A stretch of 64,000 nt of DNA from Marinifilum fragile JCM 15579 (GCF_001310955.1 NZ_BAZX01000006.1:1-64000), one strand, 5' to 3'; shown: positions 15,587 through 23,879, counted from the stretch's first letter. Translations and numbers: made by a program. The notes: generated from the sequence alone by a model not told the origin.

Positions 15587-16147
15587 ATGAACACACCCAA
15601 ACCTTTTTGCTCCAACCAGCAAAATATCAAAGCATTTGTTTTAGGTTGCGATCCAACCGCATTCGATAAAAATGGTAACCGATTAGAATTCGAATATGTT
15701 TTCGACCTGGGAAATGATGAACGATATTTCAAAGGAGTAATCGAAAATTTAAATCAAATTGGATTGTCTCTTGGTGAAGTATATGTACAAAACCTAATAA
15801 CCGATTACCAGGAGGAAGAAACCAGTAAAAACAAAGAATGGTTTCAATTGGCAAAAAGCTATATCGAAGTACGAAAACTGGAATTCAACAAATTGGATCC
15901 AACGTGTAAAATACCTGTTTTTCTGACTTCCGAAGTTCTATACAAAGCCTTGTTAAAGGAAACAGAACAACCAGTCAAAGCTTCCGAACTCTATAATAAT
16001 CCGGAAAGATTGCCAATAGATGCAGAACAAAACTTACTGGAGCGACCACTCATCCCTTTGTATCGCCATTGGAATTACAATCTAGACAAATGGCCACAAT
16101 ACTCAAGGCATTTAAAGTCTATATTTTTTCTGCTTAAGTCATATTAG
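15587..16147 (+). CDS. Uracil-DNA-glycosylase-superfamily-like protein
   Basis: The 186-residue protein has the outline of the UDG superfamily. A first motif FVLGCDPTAF (residues 17-26, like the water-activating GxDP block), a middle segment YVQNLITDY with aromatic residues, and a C-terminal IPLYRHWNY in which His161 would be the catalytic or phosphate-binding histidine. Members remove uracil from DNA or have unknown substrates. The match is by motif order only. No signal peptide. It is flanked by REP-like repeats on both sides and has no operon partner. Confidence 0.5.
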   Translation: MNTPKPFCSNQQNIKAFVLGCDPTAFDKNGNRLEFEYVFDLGNDERYFKGVIENLNQIGLSLGEVYVQNLITDYQEEETSKNKEWFQLAKSYIEVRKLEFNKLDPTCKIPVFLTSEVLYKALLKETEQPVKASELYNNPERLPIDAEQNLLERPLIPLYRHWNYNLDKWPQYSRHLKSIFFLLKSY

Positions 16148-16157
16148 CAATGAATTC

Positions 16158-16212
16158 GCCTTCTGCAAATTTGTAATTTATCGGTCAGGAGTCTAGGATT
16201 TCCAATAATAAG
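16158..16212. repeat. REP-like repeat, copy B (diverged)
   Basis: CTGCAAATTTGTAATTTATC followed by GGTCAGGAG and GGATTTCCAAT keeps the order of copy C at 17179 but has lost most stem pairing. It starts 11 bases after the UDG-like gene's stop. Confidence 0.45.
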
Positions 16213-16343
16213 AAAATCCTACATTCTTTCAAGTAATAGAAGGCAATGGTGAATGGGTACAGGTGCTACATTATCAGCAAGCTGATATTCCTAAGATAAC
16301 AGATATAGAGAATAGGAAGCATTCTAGAAATAGAAGAAGATAA
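16212..16343 (+). pseudogene. Short coding remnant
   Basis: A 43-codon frame reads ENPTFFQVIEGNGEWVQVLH then YQQADIPKITDIENRKHSRN before TAA. It has no start codon and protein-like composition, so it may be the end of a lost gene. I recognise no family. Confidence 0.25.
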
Positions 16344-16721
16344 AGCTAAAGTATTAAAATATATTACATAGGATTGGATTTTTAAATAATTAATTTTTAA
16401 GTTTATAATGTGATTTTGATTAGTATTATTTAAATACTATCATAAAGTTTGATTTTAACATTCGACTTTGATTTGCAATGGGCCACTGGTGAGTGGCCCA
16501 TTTCTTTATATATATTTCCATCTTAACTAATGTTGATACTAAATATTTAACTCCCTGTTAAGGAAGTTTGTATTTCGTGTTCTGTATCTGAAGGAAGATA
16601 GTAAATAAGTACCGAATTTTCCCTGAAAGGGAATAAGCATCAGCATAGGTCGAAGGCCTATGAGATAAATAAATCCAAACAATAAAGCCCTGAAAGGGCG
16701 CAAGCATAAAAATGGGTTGTA
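16344..16721. repeat. Cluster of palindromic repeats
   Basis: A TGGGCCACT/AGTGGCCCA hairpin (16479-16500) followed by T-rich DNA looks like a terminator. Then come TTCCCTGAAAGGGAA (16619-16633), CATAGG/CCTATG (16644-16662) and GCCCTGAAAGGGC (16687-16699). The CCCTGAAAGGG unit occurs twice and is a REP-like palindrome of a type common in Bacteroidota. No gene. Confidence 0.5.
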
Positions 16722-17066
16722 CTATTTTAACCTAATAACTTTCACACCCACCTCATCCAAAACAAAATCCACAATAATACCCCTCTGTTTCATGCGTTCA
16801 AAAAAAGGAATATCAACAGTTTCTTTTGAATAAATAACCCCATCAGCATAAGGCTTGTCATATCTTAAAGCATAAGTTTCATAAGTATTCTTTGGAACCT
16901 CTTTCAACTTCAGTACATCCTCTCTGGGTGCCAAATACAAAACACCTTGATCATCTCTAAATTCGATACATCGCTTCATCGTTCCATCAACAGATCGATA
17001 GTTTGCTGCAGAGCAAACAACATACTTTTCAAAATCGATATCCGATCTTTCCATCTCCAGGTTCAT
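16722..17066 (-). CDS. Hypothetical protein
   Basis: A 114-residue soluble protein with alternating strand and helix, beginning MNLEMERSDIDFEKYVVCSA. It has no motif I recognise, no signal peptide and no membrane helix. The length and steady coding character support a real gene. An alternative start at MERSDID (residue 5) is possible. It is isolated between repeat clusters. Confidence 0.5.
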   Translation of the reverse strand: MNLEMERSDIDFEKYVVCSAANYRSVDGTMKRCIEFRDDQGVLYLAPREDVLKLKEVPKNTYETYALRYDKPYADGVIYSKETVDIPFFERMKQRGIIVDFVLDEVGVKVIRLK

Positions 17067-17178
17067 ACCTCAAATTTTGCTTGAATAAACTGCAAGATAC
17101 AGCAAAAAAGATGATCATTCCTTGGGCTGAGACAAAAAGTAACATGTAGTTTTTCACAGAATTCATTAAATACCCCAG

Positions 17179-17240
17179 CTCCCGTGAATTTGCAATTTAC
17201 GGGTCACGAGTTCCGGATTTCCAATCCAGATAAAAAGTTT
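17179..17240. repeat. REP-like repeat, copy C
   Basis: A CCCG...CGGG palindrome around GAATTTGCAATTTA is followed by a GGATTTCCAATCC palindrome and AGATAAAAAGTTT. It matches copy A at 15403 over about 60 bases. Confidence 0.55.
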
Positions 17241-17360
17241 ACATTTTTATTTTAAAATCAAATGTGTATTGGCAGCTAAAAGCAACATTAAATTTTCCAT
17301 AGATATTCATTAAATATCTTCTTAACTTCTTCAAAGCAAAACCGAAAAACATTTTAAGCT

Positions 17361-18080
17361 ATGGATGAAGATAAGCTCTACACAGAATTGAAACAACTAA
17401 AATATTTACTGGCAAAAGTTGTAGGTACTCAAGATTTACCAAAACGTGATCAATTTTCAAAAGAAGCAGTAAAAAAAGCAGCTTCAGAATTTCGTAAACT
17501 ACAAATCCAAAGAGGAGAGTGGATTCCGGAAGATGATATTTCAAAAATTATCAGAACTGCAGGATATCATCGTCCTGGTAGATTTATTATTGAAAAATTC
17601 AATTTTAAAAACTACTTCATCCGGGCTAGGACTTATTACTTTAGTCGGAAAGACCTGCTTGCTTTGAACAAAGAATTAAAAGCCAGAAAAATCAATCTTG
17701 GAACATACATGGAACTGGAAGCAGACAAGGAGAAATTTCACAAGTACCTCAATGATTTAAGACAGGGTAAAAAGAGACGTCCTCGTTTTAAAATTCCAGA
17801 GAATCTTGCAGATATAACAAGTGAACCATACAACCATCCACCCAGGGAGAAAGTCCTAAAACACATTGATTCATTAATGGAAGAATATGAAAATTTTAAG
17901 CTGAATGAATTCATAGATATATTCCATTACGACTATGCCAGGGTAAAGCATATCTATTACTTTGACAGATATATTGAACCAGCAAAGAGAAAGCAATGTG
18001 ACAAATGGTGTTTCGAATTCAACTATGCACAAACCGCTTTGAAAGAAATTAAGAAAATTAGGAGCCAGGTGATTTATTGA
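17361..18080 (+). CDS. Hypothetical basic, helical protein
   Basis: A 239-residue soluble protein, rich in Lys, Arg and Tyr, with several amphipathic helices and an N-terminal coiled-coil-like stretch (DKLYTELKQLKYLLAKVVG). The high charge suggests nucleic-acid binding. The segment EDDISKIIRTAGYHRPGRFI looks like a small helix-turn-helix. No family is recognised. A 214-bp dispersed repeat begins 38 bases after the stop. Confidence 0.5.
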   Translation: MDEDKLYTELKQLKYLLAKVVGTQDLPKRDQFSKEAVKKAASEFRKLQIQRGEWIPEDDISKIIRTAGYHRPGRFIIEKFNFKNYFIRARTYYFSRKDLLALNKELKARKINLGTYMELEADKEKFHKYLNDLRQGKKRRPRFKIPENLADITSEPYNHPPREKVLKHIDSLMEEYENFKLNEFIDIFHYDYARVKHIYYFDRYIEPAKRKQCDKWCFEFNYAQTALKEIKKIRSQVIY

Positions 18081-18118
18081 TCTGTAAGAGAAGAATCATT
18101 GGTAAAATTGAATAGGAA

Positions 18119-18332
18119 ATAAGGCGTTCACTCCTCGGGTCTCGGCAAAAATTCAGTCAGGGCTTTCTCTCGAATTTTCGGGATTGCTTATTCCGCTAGT
18201 ATTCTAAATGTGGGTTCATGCATCAAAACAGTAGCTACTCAAGCAACAGGCATTTGTCAGTGAATTCGGCCTTGCTTTAACTGGGCTGTTTGTTTTTCTC
18301 AGGGTCTCACTCAAGCTGAGGCTCTGAATTAA
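18119..18332. repeat. Dispersed ~200-bp repeat, copy 1
   Basis: Begins ATAAGGCGTTCACTCCTCGG and ends GAGGCTCTGAATTA. The same sequence, with about three-quarters of positions matching and small gaps, occurs at 20656-20854. Shared blocks include the TTCCGCTAG, GTTCATGCAT, GTAGCTACTCAA, CAACAGGCATTTGTCAG and AGGGTCTCACTC segments. Both copies start within 40 bases of a gene's stop codon. Non-coding. The end block recurs near 15371. Confidence 0.65.
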
Positions 18333-18660
18333 TATCCTTCTTAGCACAATAATCGATCAGGTTTCCATATCGTTTTATAGCGAGCAGAAATACAAGAATT
18401 GTATCGCTTTGATGAGTCCAGCTTATTTTGTGGTGTAGAAATAAATCTAAATTTTATCAAGAGAATTTAGACTAAAAGTGAGGGGGTTGTTGCTATGTGC
18501 AAATAATTTTGATTATAGAAAAATAATTTGTGTATATTGAAATTAACTAATCAATTAAAAGAATTAGAATTTTGGATTGATTAAAAAAAACTCCATATTG
18601 TTGTTTATCAATTCGAATACAATATATAATTTGACATCATACAATCCATAACGTTTATTT
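18333..18660. other. AT-rich upstream region of the KAS III-like gene
   Basis: About 330 bases with no gene, strongly AT-rich from 18440 onward. It should carry the promoter for the gene at 18661. No repeat or RNA seen. Confidence 0.3.
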
Positions 18661-19746
18661 ATGAACCATACCATTTACAGTATCATAACGGGCACGGGAA
18701 GTTATATCCCATCACGGTGTATCAAGAACAAGGACTTTCTCGATTGCGAGTTTTATGAAGAAAAGGGAGATAAAGTCGATAAATCGAATCATGAAATAAT
18801 TGAAAAATTTCAGGAGATTACAACGATAAAGGAAAGGCGTCATGTGTCGGATAATGTTCTTACTTCTGATATCGCTTATGAAGCAGCTGTAAAGGCCCTG
18901 GAGTCGGCAAACGTTGATGGGGAAGAGTTGGATTACATCATTGTCGCTCATAATTTTGGAGATGTTAAAAGTGATAGTAACGCTTTGGATATTGTTCCTA
19001 GTCTTGCTGCAAGAGTAAAGCACAAATTGGGTATCAAGAACCCTAATACAATTGCTTACGATTTGACTTTTGGTTGTCCAGGATGGATTCAAGCAGTTAT
19101 TCAAGCCGATTATTACATAAAATCGGGAGATGCACAAAGGGCTCTGGTTATTGGAGCGGATGTATTGTCCCGAGTTTCTGATCCTCACGACCGTGACAGT
19201 ATGTTGTATGCTGATGGTGCTGGAGCCATTGTATTGGAAGGTAAAAGCAGTGAATGTCCAGTAGGAATCCTTGCACACAAAATGCGTTCAGACACTTTGG
19301 TTTACTCTAAAATGTTGTATATGGGCAGCTCATCCAATCCTCATGTCAAAAACGCAAGCAATCATTTCCTAAAAATGAATGGCCGAAAATTGTACCAGTA
19401 TGCACTCGAGCATGTGCCGCAAGCCATTCGAGACTGCCTGGAAAAGAGCAATACTCACTTGAGTGAAATTTCCAAAGTCTTAATTCATCAGGCCAACGGA
19501 AAAATGGATGAAGCAATACTGAAAAGGCTATATCGTTTATACAAAATAAACAATATCCCACAGGGAGTTATGCCAATGACCATTGATTGGTTGGGCAATT
19601 CATCTGTAGCAACCATCCCGACATTGTACGATCTAATCCTAAAAGGGAAATTGGAAGCTTGTGCTGTAAATGAAGGGGAAAACCTTGTTTTTGCATCTGT
19701 AGGTGCTGGAATGAATATTAATGCTTTTGTATACAAGGTGCAATAA
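18661..19746 (+). CDS. 3-oxoacyl-ACP synthase III-like (KAS III/FabH-type) enzyme
   Basis: A 361-residue thiolase-fold protein with the FabH triad in the expected order: Cys139 in TFGCPGW, His276 in IHQANGKM and Asn313 in WLGNSS. The start ITGTGSYIPSRCIKNKDF and the YADGAGAIVLE and SVGAGMNINAF blocks also fit. FabH condenses an acyl-CoA with malonyl-ACP; relatives make alkylquinolones, olefins or other secondary lipids. The gene is not beside plsX, fabD or acpP, so this is probably not the housekeeping copy. A substrate cannot be read from the sequence. Monocistronic; the next gene starts 138 bases on. Confidence 0.85.
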   Translation: MNHTIYSIITGTGSYIPSRCIKNKDFLDCEFYEEKGDKVDKSNHEIIEKFQEITTIKERRHVSDNVLTSDIAYEAAVKALESANVDGEELDYIIVAHNFGDVKSDSNALDIVPSLAARVKHKLGIKNPNTIAYDLTFGCPGWIQAVIQADYYIKSGDAQRALVIGADVLSRVSDPHDRDSMLYADGAGAIVLEGKSSECPVGILAHKMRSDTLVYSKMLYMGSSSNPHVKNASNHFLKMNGRKLYQYALEHVPQAIRDCLEKSNTHLSEISKVLIHQANGKMDEAILKRLYRLYKINNIPQGVMPMTIDWLGNSSVATIPTLYDLILKGKLEACAVNEGENLVFASVGAGMNINAFVYKVQ

Positions 19747-19884
19747 TTTTAAAATTTATTGCTAAGCATAGCTAATGCAAACATTTACAATCTCGTTTAT
19801 ATTATAACAGAGCCTTTGGCAGTAGTTATCTTAAAGAATATGTTTTTATCCTAAAGAATTGTATGCTGAATTTTAAAATGAAAT

Positions 19885-20625
19885 ATGAAAGAAAATAGAG
19901 ACCTAAATTTAGCGGTGTTAATTGATGCCGATAATATTCCTTATTCTGCTATCAAAGGAATGCTTGATGAGATAACTAAATTTGGTGTTCCATCAATAAA
20001 AAGGATATATGGTGATTGGACAAAACCAACTGTTTCAGGTTGGAAGCCAGCTTTGCTTGAACATGCTATAACACCAATACAACAATACAGTTACACATCT
20101 GGAAAAAATGCTACAGATTCAGCGATGATTATTGATGCTATGGATATTTTGTATTCTGGAAAAGTTGGTGGATTTTGCATCGTGTCTAGTGATAGTGATT
20201 TCACCAGATTAGCAACTCGCTTAAGAGAGGCCGGAATGTTAGTAATTGGTATTGGAGAAAAAAAGACACCTAACCCATTTATAGTAGCTTGTGATAAATT
20301 TATTTACATCGAGATATTGAAAACTAAGACTAAAGAGAAGGAAAGCGAAGAAGATAAAGAATTAGAGAAAGAAGCATTTGATGCAATTACTGTAAAAGAG
20401 ATAAAATTAATTGCTTCAACAATTACTGACTTATCTGATGATGATGGATGGGCATTTTTAGGCGATGTTGGTAGCTTGTTGCAGAAGAAACAACCAAATT
20501 TCGACCCTAGAAACTATGGATTTCAAAAGTTAACCCCATTAATAAAATCAACAGGTAAATTTATAATAGAGCAACGAGATAGTCAGAAAAGAAAGAGCAA
20601 GTTGATTTTTGTGAGGAATAAATAG
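19885..20625 (+). CDS. NYN-domain (LabA/DUF88) putative RNase with OST-HTH/LOTUS domain
   Basis: Residues 8-150 form a NYN (PIN-like) nuclease domain. Acidic residues sit at the metal-site positions (Asp14 and Asp16 in LIDADN, Asp103 and Asp105 in SSDSDF), with the YTSGKNATDSAMIIDAMD helix between them. After a charged linker (about 152-172), residues 173-245 match an OST-HTH/LOTUS domain (DDDGWAFLGDVGSLLQKKQ, FDPRNYGFQKLTPLI), which binds RNA. Bacterial NYN-LOTUS proteins of this design are presumed RNA-directed nucleases. No operon partner is visible. A dispersed 200-bp repeat starts 31 bases after the stop. Confidence 0.85.
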   Translation: MKENRDLNLAVLIDADNIPYSAIKGMLDEITKFGVPSIKRIYGDWTKPTVSGWKPALLEHAITPIQQYSYTSGKNATDSAMIIDAMDILYSGKVGGFCIVSSDSDFTRLATRLREAGMLVIGIGEKKTPNPFIVACDKFIYIEILKTKTKEKESEEDKELEKEAFDAITVKEIKLIASTITDLSDDDGWAFLGDVGSLLQKKQPNFDPRNYGFQKLTPLIKSTGKFIIEQRDSQKRKSKLIFVRNK

Positions 20626-20655
20626 AAATATCTATTACAAAATAGACTAGAGGGG

Positions 20656-20854
20656 ATAAGGCGTTCACTCCTCGGGCCTCGGCAAAAATTCCGCCAGGGC
20701 TTTCCAAAATCCTGTTTCTTGTTCCGCTAGAACTCTAAATTAGGTTCATGCATTCAAACCAGTAGCTACTCAATCAACAGGCATTTGTCAGGGGTTTCAC
20801 CCTTGCTTTAAAAAACAATTTCAGGGTCTCACTCCAACTGAGGCTCTGAATTAG
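20656..20854. repeat. Dispersed ~200-bp repeat, copy 2
   Basis: Second copy of the repeat at 18119, in the same orientation, starting ATAAGGCGTTCACTCCTCGG. It is about 15 bases shorter, mainly through gaps after TTTCC and before the final TCAGGGTCTCACTC block. Confidence 0.65.
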
Positions 20855-21531
20855 GATTAATCTTAGCTACAACAAAGGCGCAACCCTGTCACAATTTTTT
20901 CGCTCAACCACTCGTCGTTCACAGCAATTCCCGGCTTTCCGAGCCATTGTCGCTATCGCTCCAAATGCAAAAAAGCCTCCATTGCTCACTTAAAGCGAGC
21001 CTGCTGGGTCGGGTGCTATCAGTTTTTGTCATCTTTTTTGAGCGGCCACGGCCAGTACTTTGCCCTGGTAACAATTTTGCATTCCGAATAAAATAGAAGC
21101 AGCTATAAATAGTGAAGGGGAGAGGCAAAAGGAGAGCACTGTCATTTACTCGCAAAATTTTTTACCACTTCAAAGCACTTTAACCTACGCACCCGGGTCA
21201 AGCACCTCCAACTCAATTGTTTTCTCATACATCTCATTCGATAGCATTCAAAAACAACCCACTCAGTGCTTCACCCGGCAACATCCATCACAGCTTCAAA
21301 AAAGCCGCCAAAAACTGCTGGCTGTCAATCACAGAAAACCAGTTTCTGTTTTACTTGCCAGTCACACCCTCCCACTCGCGGGCGGCTCGCCACTCTGTAG
21401 TAAGGGCCGCTACTGACCACCACAAACCCCACCACCACCCATTTTTAATTCAGACATTAAAAAACAAAAAAAGTGTGATTAAGTAATTAGATTGGTTTTT
21501 ATTAACTTCGCATTTATCACAAAAAAATATA
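20855..21531. other. C-rich non-coding region of unusual composition
   Basis: About 680 bases without a convincing gene, although two open frames exist (20919-21155 minus, 21217-21486 plus). The stretch is clearly GC-richer than its surroundings and has strong C-over-G bias on the plus strand (for example CACCACCACCC near 21430). The translations look non-native. It may be a remnant of imported DNA. Confidence 0.35.
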
Positions 21532-22338
21532 ATGATAATGAACTTTTATAAGTCCCTTATGTACTCTCTTACAGTATGCATCTGTCTTTTTACTATAGGA
21601 TGTAATTCCTCTAAGAATGAAAATGGCAAGCAGGAAAATGTCAATGTAAAAACGGAAATTAAATCAGCTGCAGATGTAAAACCAAGCAATCCTGAAACAA
21701 CTCATATTACCAAGGAAAGTAAATCAGATGATCAAGTACCGCAAAAGTTTCCTTTGTATGCTTCTATTTCTGCCAGTAAGATGAATGTATTATATGATGG
21801 AGTCGATAATCCGGTCGAAATTAATGTTCCTGGAATACCTATAAATCATGTTAACGTTCAAGTAACTAATGCATTTTTCAGAAGAGTTGGAAATATATAT
21901 ATGATTATACCAAAACCAGGCTCTGCAGGTAGAAAATGCATTGTGAAGGTGTCAGCTAAAATTCAAGGTGAGTTGCAAGTGGTGGATAGGAAATGTTTTA
22001 GGATAAAAAGAATTCCAAATCCAATATCAATTGTCGCTGGTAAAACAGGAGGTAAAATTCGTAAAAATAGACTACTTGTAGAATCCGGAATTTACGCTAA
22101 GCTAACGGAAGATCTTGATTTCGATACTAAATTTACTGTTACTCAATTTACTTTAACCGTTCTTAAAGGTGGATATACTATAGACTCTAGTTCTAGAGGT
22201 TATAGATTCACATCCGAGCAGAAGGAATTAATCAAAAGCTTAAGTTTAGGAAGTAGGGTATTTATTCATAATATTAAAGCAGTGGGACCTGATAAAATTC
22301 CTAGAAATTTAGGTAGTCTAGTTTTCACGATTGATTAA
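21532..22338 (+). CDS. Stand-alone GldM C-terminal-domain lipoprotein
   Basis: The 268-residue protein starts with a lipoprotein signal (lipobox ending at Cys24, TIGCNSS) and a low-complexity linker to about residue 70. The remainder matches the C-terminal domains of GldM/PorM: KMNVLYDGVDNPVEINVPGI near 84, CFRIKRIPNPIS near 160, and a final GPDKIPRNLGSLVF. GldM is the periplasmic shaft of the type IX secretion/gliding motor (about 510 residues, with an N-terminal membrane helix). This protein lacks that helix and the N-terminal domains and is not next to gldK, gldL or gldN. It is anchored by lipid instead. A second ATG lies at 21538. Confidence 0.75.
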   Translation: MIMNFYKSLMYSLTVCICLFTIGCNSSKNENGKQENVNVKTEIKSAADVKPSNPETTHITKESKSDDQVPQKFPLYASISASKMNVLYDGVDNPVEINVPGIPINHVNVQVTNAFFRRVGNIYMIIPKPGSAGRKCIVKVSAKIQGELQVVDRKCFRIKRIPNPISIVAGKTGGKIRKNRLLVESGIYAKLTEDLDFDTKFTVTQFTLTVLKGGYTIDSSSRGYRFTSEQKELIKSLSLGSRVFIHNIKAVGPDKIPRNLGSLVFTID

Positions 22339-22696
22339 TTTCCTCCTCTCTGATAAACAAAGATATTTCCTCTGTTCGCTCTAATATCAATTGTTTACCC
22401 CGCATGAATTTAGCAATTCAGCCAACAAGTCAAGCTTATACAAAGTTTTGATGGATTTTTTGATCCAAACAATTTTTCCGGGCATAAAAAATCCATCAAA
22501 AAGCTTGACATCCCACCCGCATTCCGGATAATGATTGGATGCTTATCAGAAAGCAGCAAAACCTCTGGATGATTTCCCTTCCCAAATATTAATTTAAAGC
22601 ATGATGGTGTAAGTCAAAGCAAATCAATCTATTGGTTTGGTTTTCTCTTGGAAAGATACATAAGTTTGCTATAAGTACTAACCAAATCATCATCAT
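22339..22696. other. Intergenic region with a long inverted repeat
   Basis: About 360 bases without a gene, containing the inverted repeat at 22429-22509. The last 70 bases should carry the promoter of the small membrane protein at 22697. Confidence 0.35.
22429..22509. repeat. Long nested inverted repeat
   Basis: TTTTGATGGATTTTTT (22446-22461) pairs perfectly with AAAAAATCCATCAAAA (22486-22501). An outer pair, GTCAAGCTT (22429-22437) and AAGCTTGAC (22501-22509), extends it with an 8-base bulge. The total is 24-25 paired bases around a 24-base loop. Confidence 0.6.
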
Positions 22697-22924
22697 ATGA
22701 ATAAGATATCATCTTTTGTAATCGGCACTTTATCCACCATGGGAGTAGCAGAATCATTGGGCATGGGAAGTCCAAATATCCAAGCTGTACAGGAAGTTCC
22801 CGTTGATAGCACGGAAGCACTAATCTCTGTTATTGGTGGAGCCATCTCAACCATTGTTGTTGCACTGCTAAAGCGCTGGTGGAAAAAATTGGATGAGAGA
22901 AAGAAACAGCCTAATACCTCTTAG
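22697..22924 (+). CDS. Small one-helix membrane protein
   Basis: A 75-residue protein with a hydrophobic segment near residues 38-56 (LISVIGGAISTIVVALL) followed by a basic tail KRWWKKLDERKKQ. The N-terminal half is polar and glycine-rich. It resembles small phage holin-like or anchor proteins found in front of DUF6266 genes, but I cannot name a family. It lies 66 bases upstream of the DUF6266 gene on the same strand and is probably co-transcribed. Confidence 0.55.
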   Translation: MNKISSFVIGTLSTMGVAESLGMGSPNIQAVQEVPVDSTEALISVIGGAISTIVVALLKRWWKKLDERKKQPNTS

Positions 22925-22990
22925 GGACTAAGTCTGTATCTGTCTCAATTCTATGTTTATTAATTCAATACTAACCAAAAACCTTTAATT

Positions 22991-23614
22991 ATGGGGAAAT
23001 ACAATCAAGGAATTCTGGGGCCATTTACGGGGAAAGTGGGCTCAGTAGTAGGTAGCAGTTGGAAAGGTGTGAATTACATCAAGTCACTTCCTGGACCAAA
23101 TGCATCAAATACGGAAGGGCAACAAAAGCAACGCAGTAGGTTCAAAGCTGTTGTTAGTTTCGCCTCTTCTTTGTTGGAAACACTCATTCGTCCTGTTTGG
23201 AATCTTTCTGCAGGAAAAATGACCGGCTACAATTTGTTTGTGAAAACAAACATTGCTGCCTTTGATGAAACGGGAGATTTATCAAACTTCTCTCAATTTA
23301 GAGCATCAGTAGGTAATTTGAGTTTGCCAGCTAATCTTACCATCCAGGATGATACCGAAGTGTCATCAGGAATCGAGATGAGTTGGAAGGATGAAAGCGC
23401 TACTGGAGTTGGGAATGCTAGTGATAAATTACATTTGCTTGTAATGAGTGGTTCAAAAGTTCATATGATCCATTCCACTGCAGCAAGATCTGATCAATCT
23501 GCAGAGATTACACTTCCAGTGGAAGCAGGTGCAACTCACATTTACGCTTTCTTTGGAACAGCTGAGGCTGACGAATACTCTTTGGACCAATACCAAATGG
23601 TTAACGTTACTTAA
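22991..23614 (+). CDS. DUF6266 family protein
   Basis: The start MGKYNQGILGPFTGKVGSVV and SWKGVNYIKSLPGP is the signature of DUF6266, a Bacteroidota family of about 200 residues. The N-terminal part (to about 85) is glycine-rich and helical. The C-terminal part (about 95-207) is a beta-sandwich-like region ending in an aromatic strand. Function unknown. The proteins are often in several copies per genome and lack signal peptides. It pairs with the upstream small membrane protein and ends in a terminator. Confidence 0.8.
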   Translation: MGKYNQGILGPFTGKVGSVVGSSWKGVNYIKSLPGPNASNTEGQQKQRSRFKAVVSFASSLLETLIRPVWNLSAGKMTGYNLFVKTNIAAFDETGDLSNFSQFRASVGNLSLPANLTIQDDTEVSSGIEMSWKDESATGVGNASDKLHLLVMSGSKVHMIHSTAARSDQSAEITLPVEAGATHIYAFFGTAEADEYSLDQYQMVNVT

Positions 23615-23637
23615 GATTTTGTAATTTTAGGGTGCTT

Positions 23638-23670
23638 AAAGCTGCTGCGATTTTCGTGGCAGCTTTTTGT
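23638..23670 (+). terminator. Rho-independent terminator after DUF6266
   Basis: AAAGCTGCTGCGA and TCGTGGCAGCTTT form an imperfect stem with tail TTTTTGT, 24 bases after the stop. Confidence 0.7.
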
Positions 23671-23849
23671 ATATAATAGTAATAAAGTGAAAAAAATGTT
23701 ACTCCTATGTTACTCCCATTGTTTTTTGGAAAGTAAAAAACACCAATGTTGGATTGATTTTATTATGGTTTTTATAGGTGATTTGTTATTATTTACACAA
23801 ATGAAATATATGCGTAAAAATCTGATCTTTAGGTTGTATGTAGACAAAA

Positions 23850-23876
23850 AAAGACAACTTAATAAAAGTTGTCTTT
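23850..23876 (-). terminator. Terminator of tRNA-Ser
   Basis: AAAGACAACTT and AAGTTGTCTTT form an 11-bp stem with a 5-base loop directly beyond the tRNA's 3' end. On the minus strand it is followed by a T-run (from the A-run at 23845-23850). Confidence 0.75.
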
Positions 23877-23879
23877 AGC

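Noticed and set aside
20919-21486. Two open frames in the C-rich region
   Set aside because: Both translations have odd composition (Ser/His/Arg-rich) and no recognisable motif; likely by-products of the base composition.
23687-23878. 63-residue open frame before tRNA-Ser
   Set aside because: Its end overlaps the tRNA terminator and it has no protein-like pattern.
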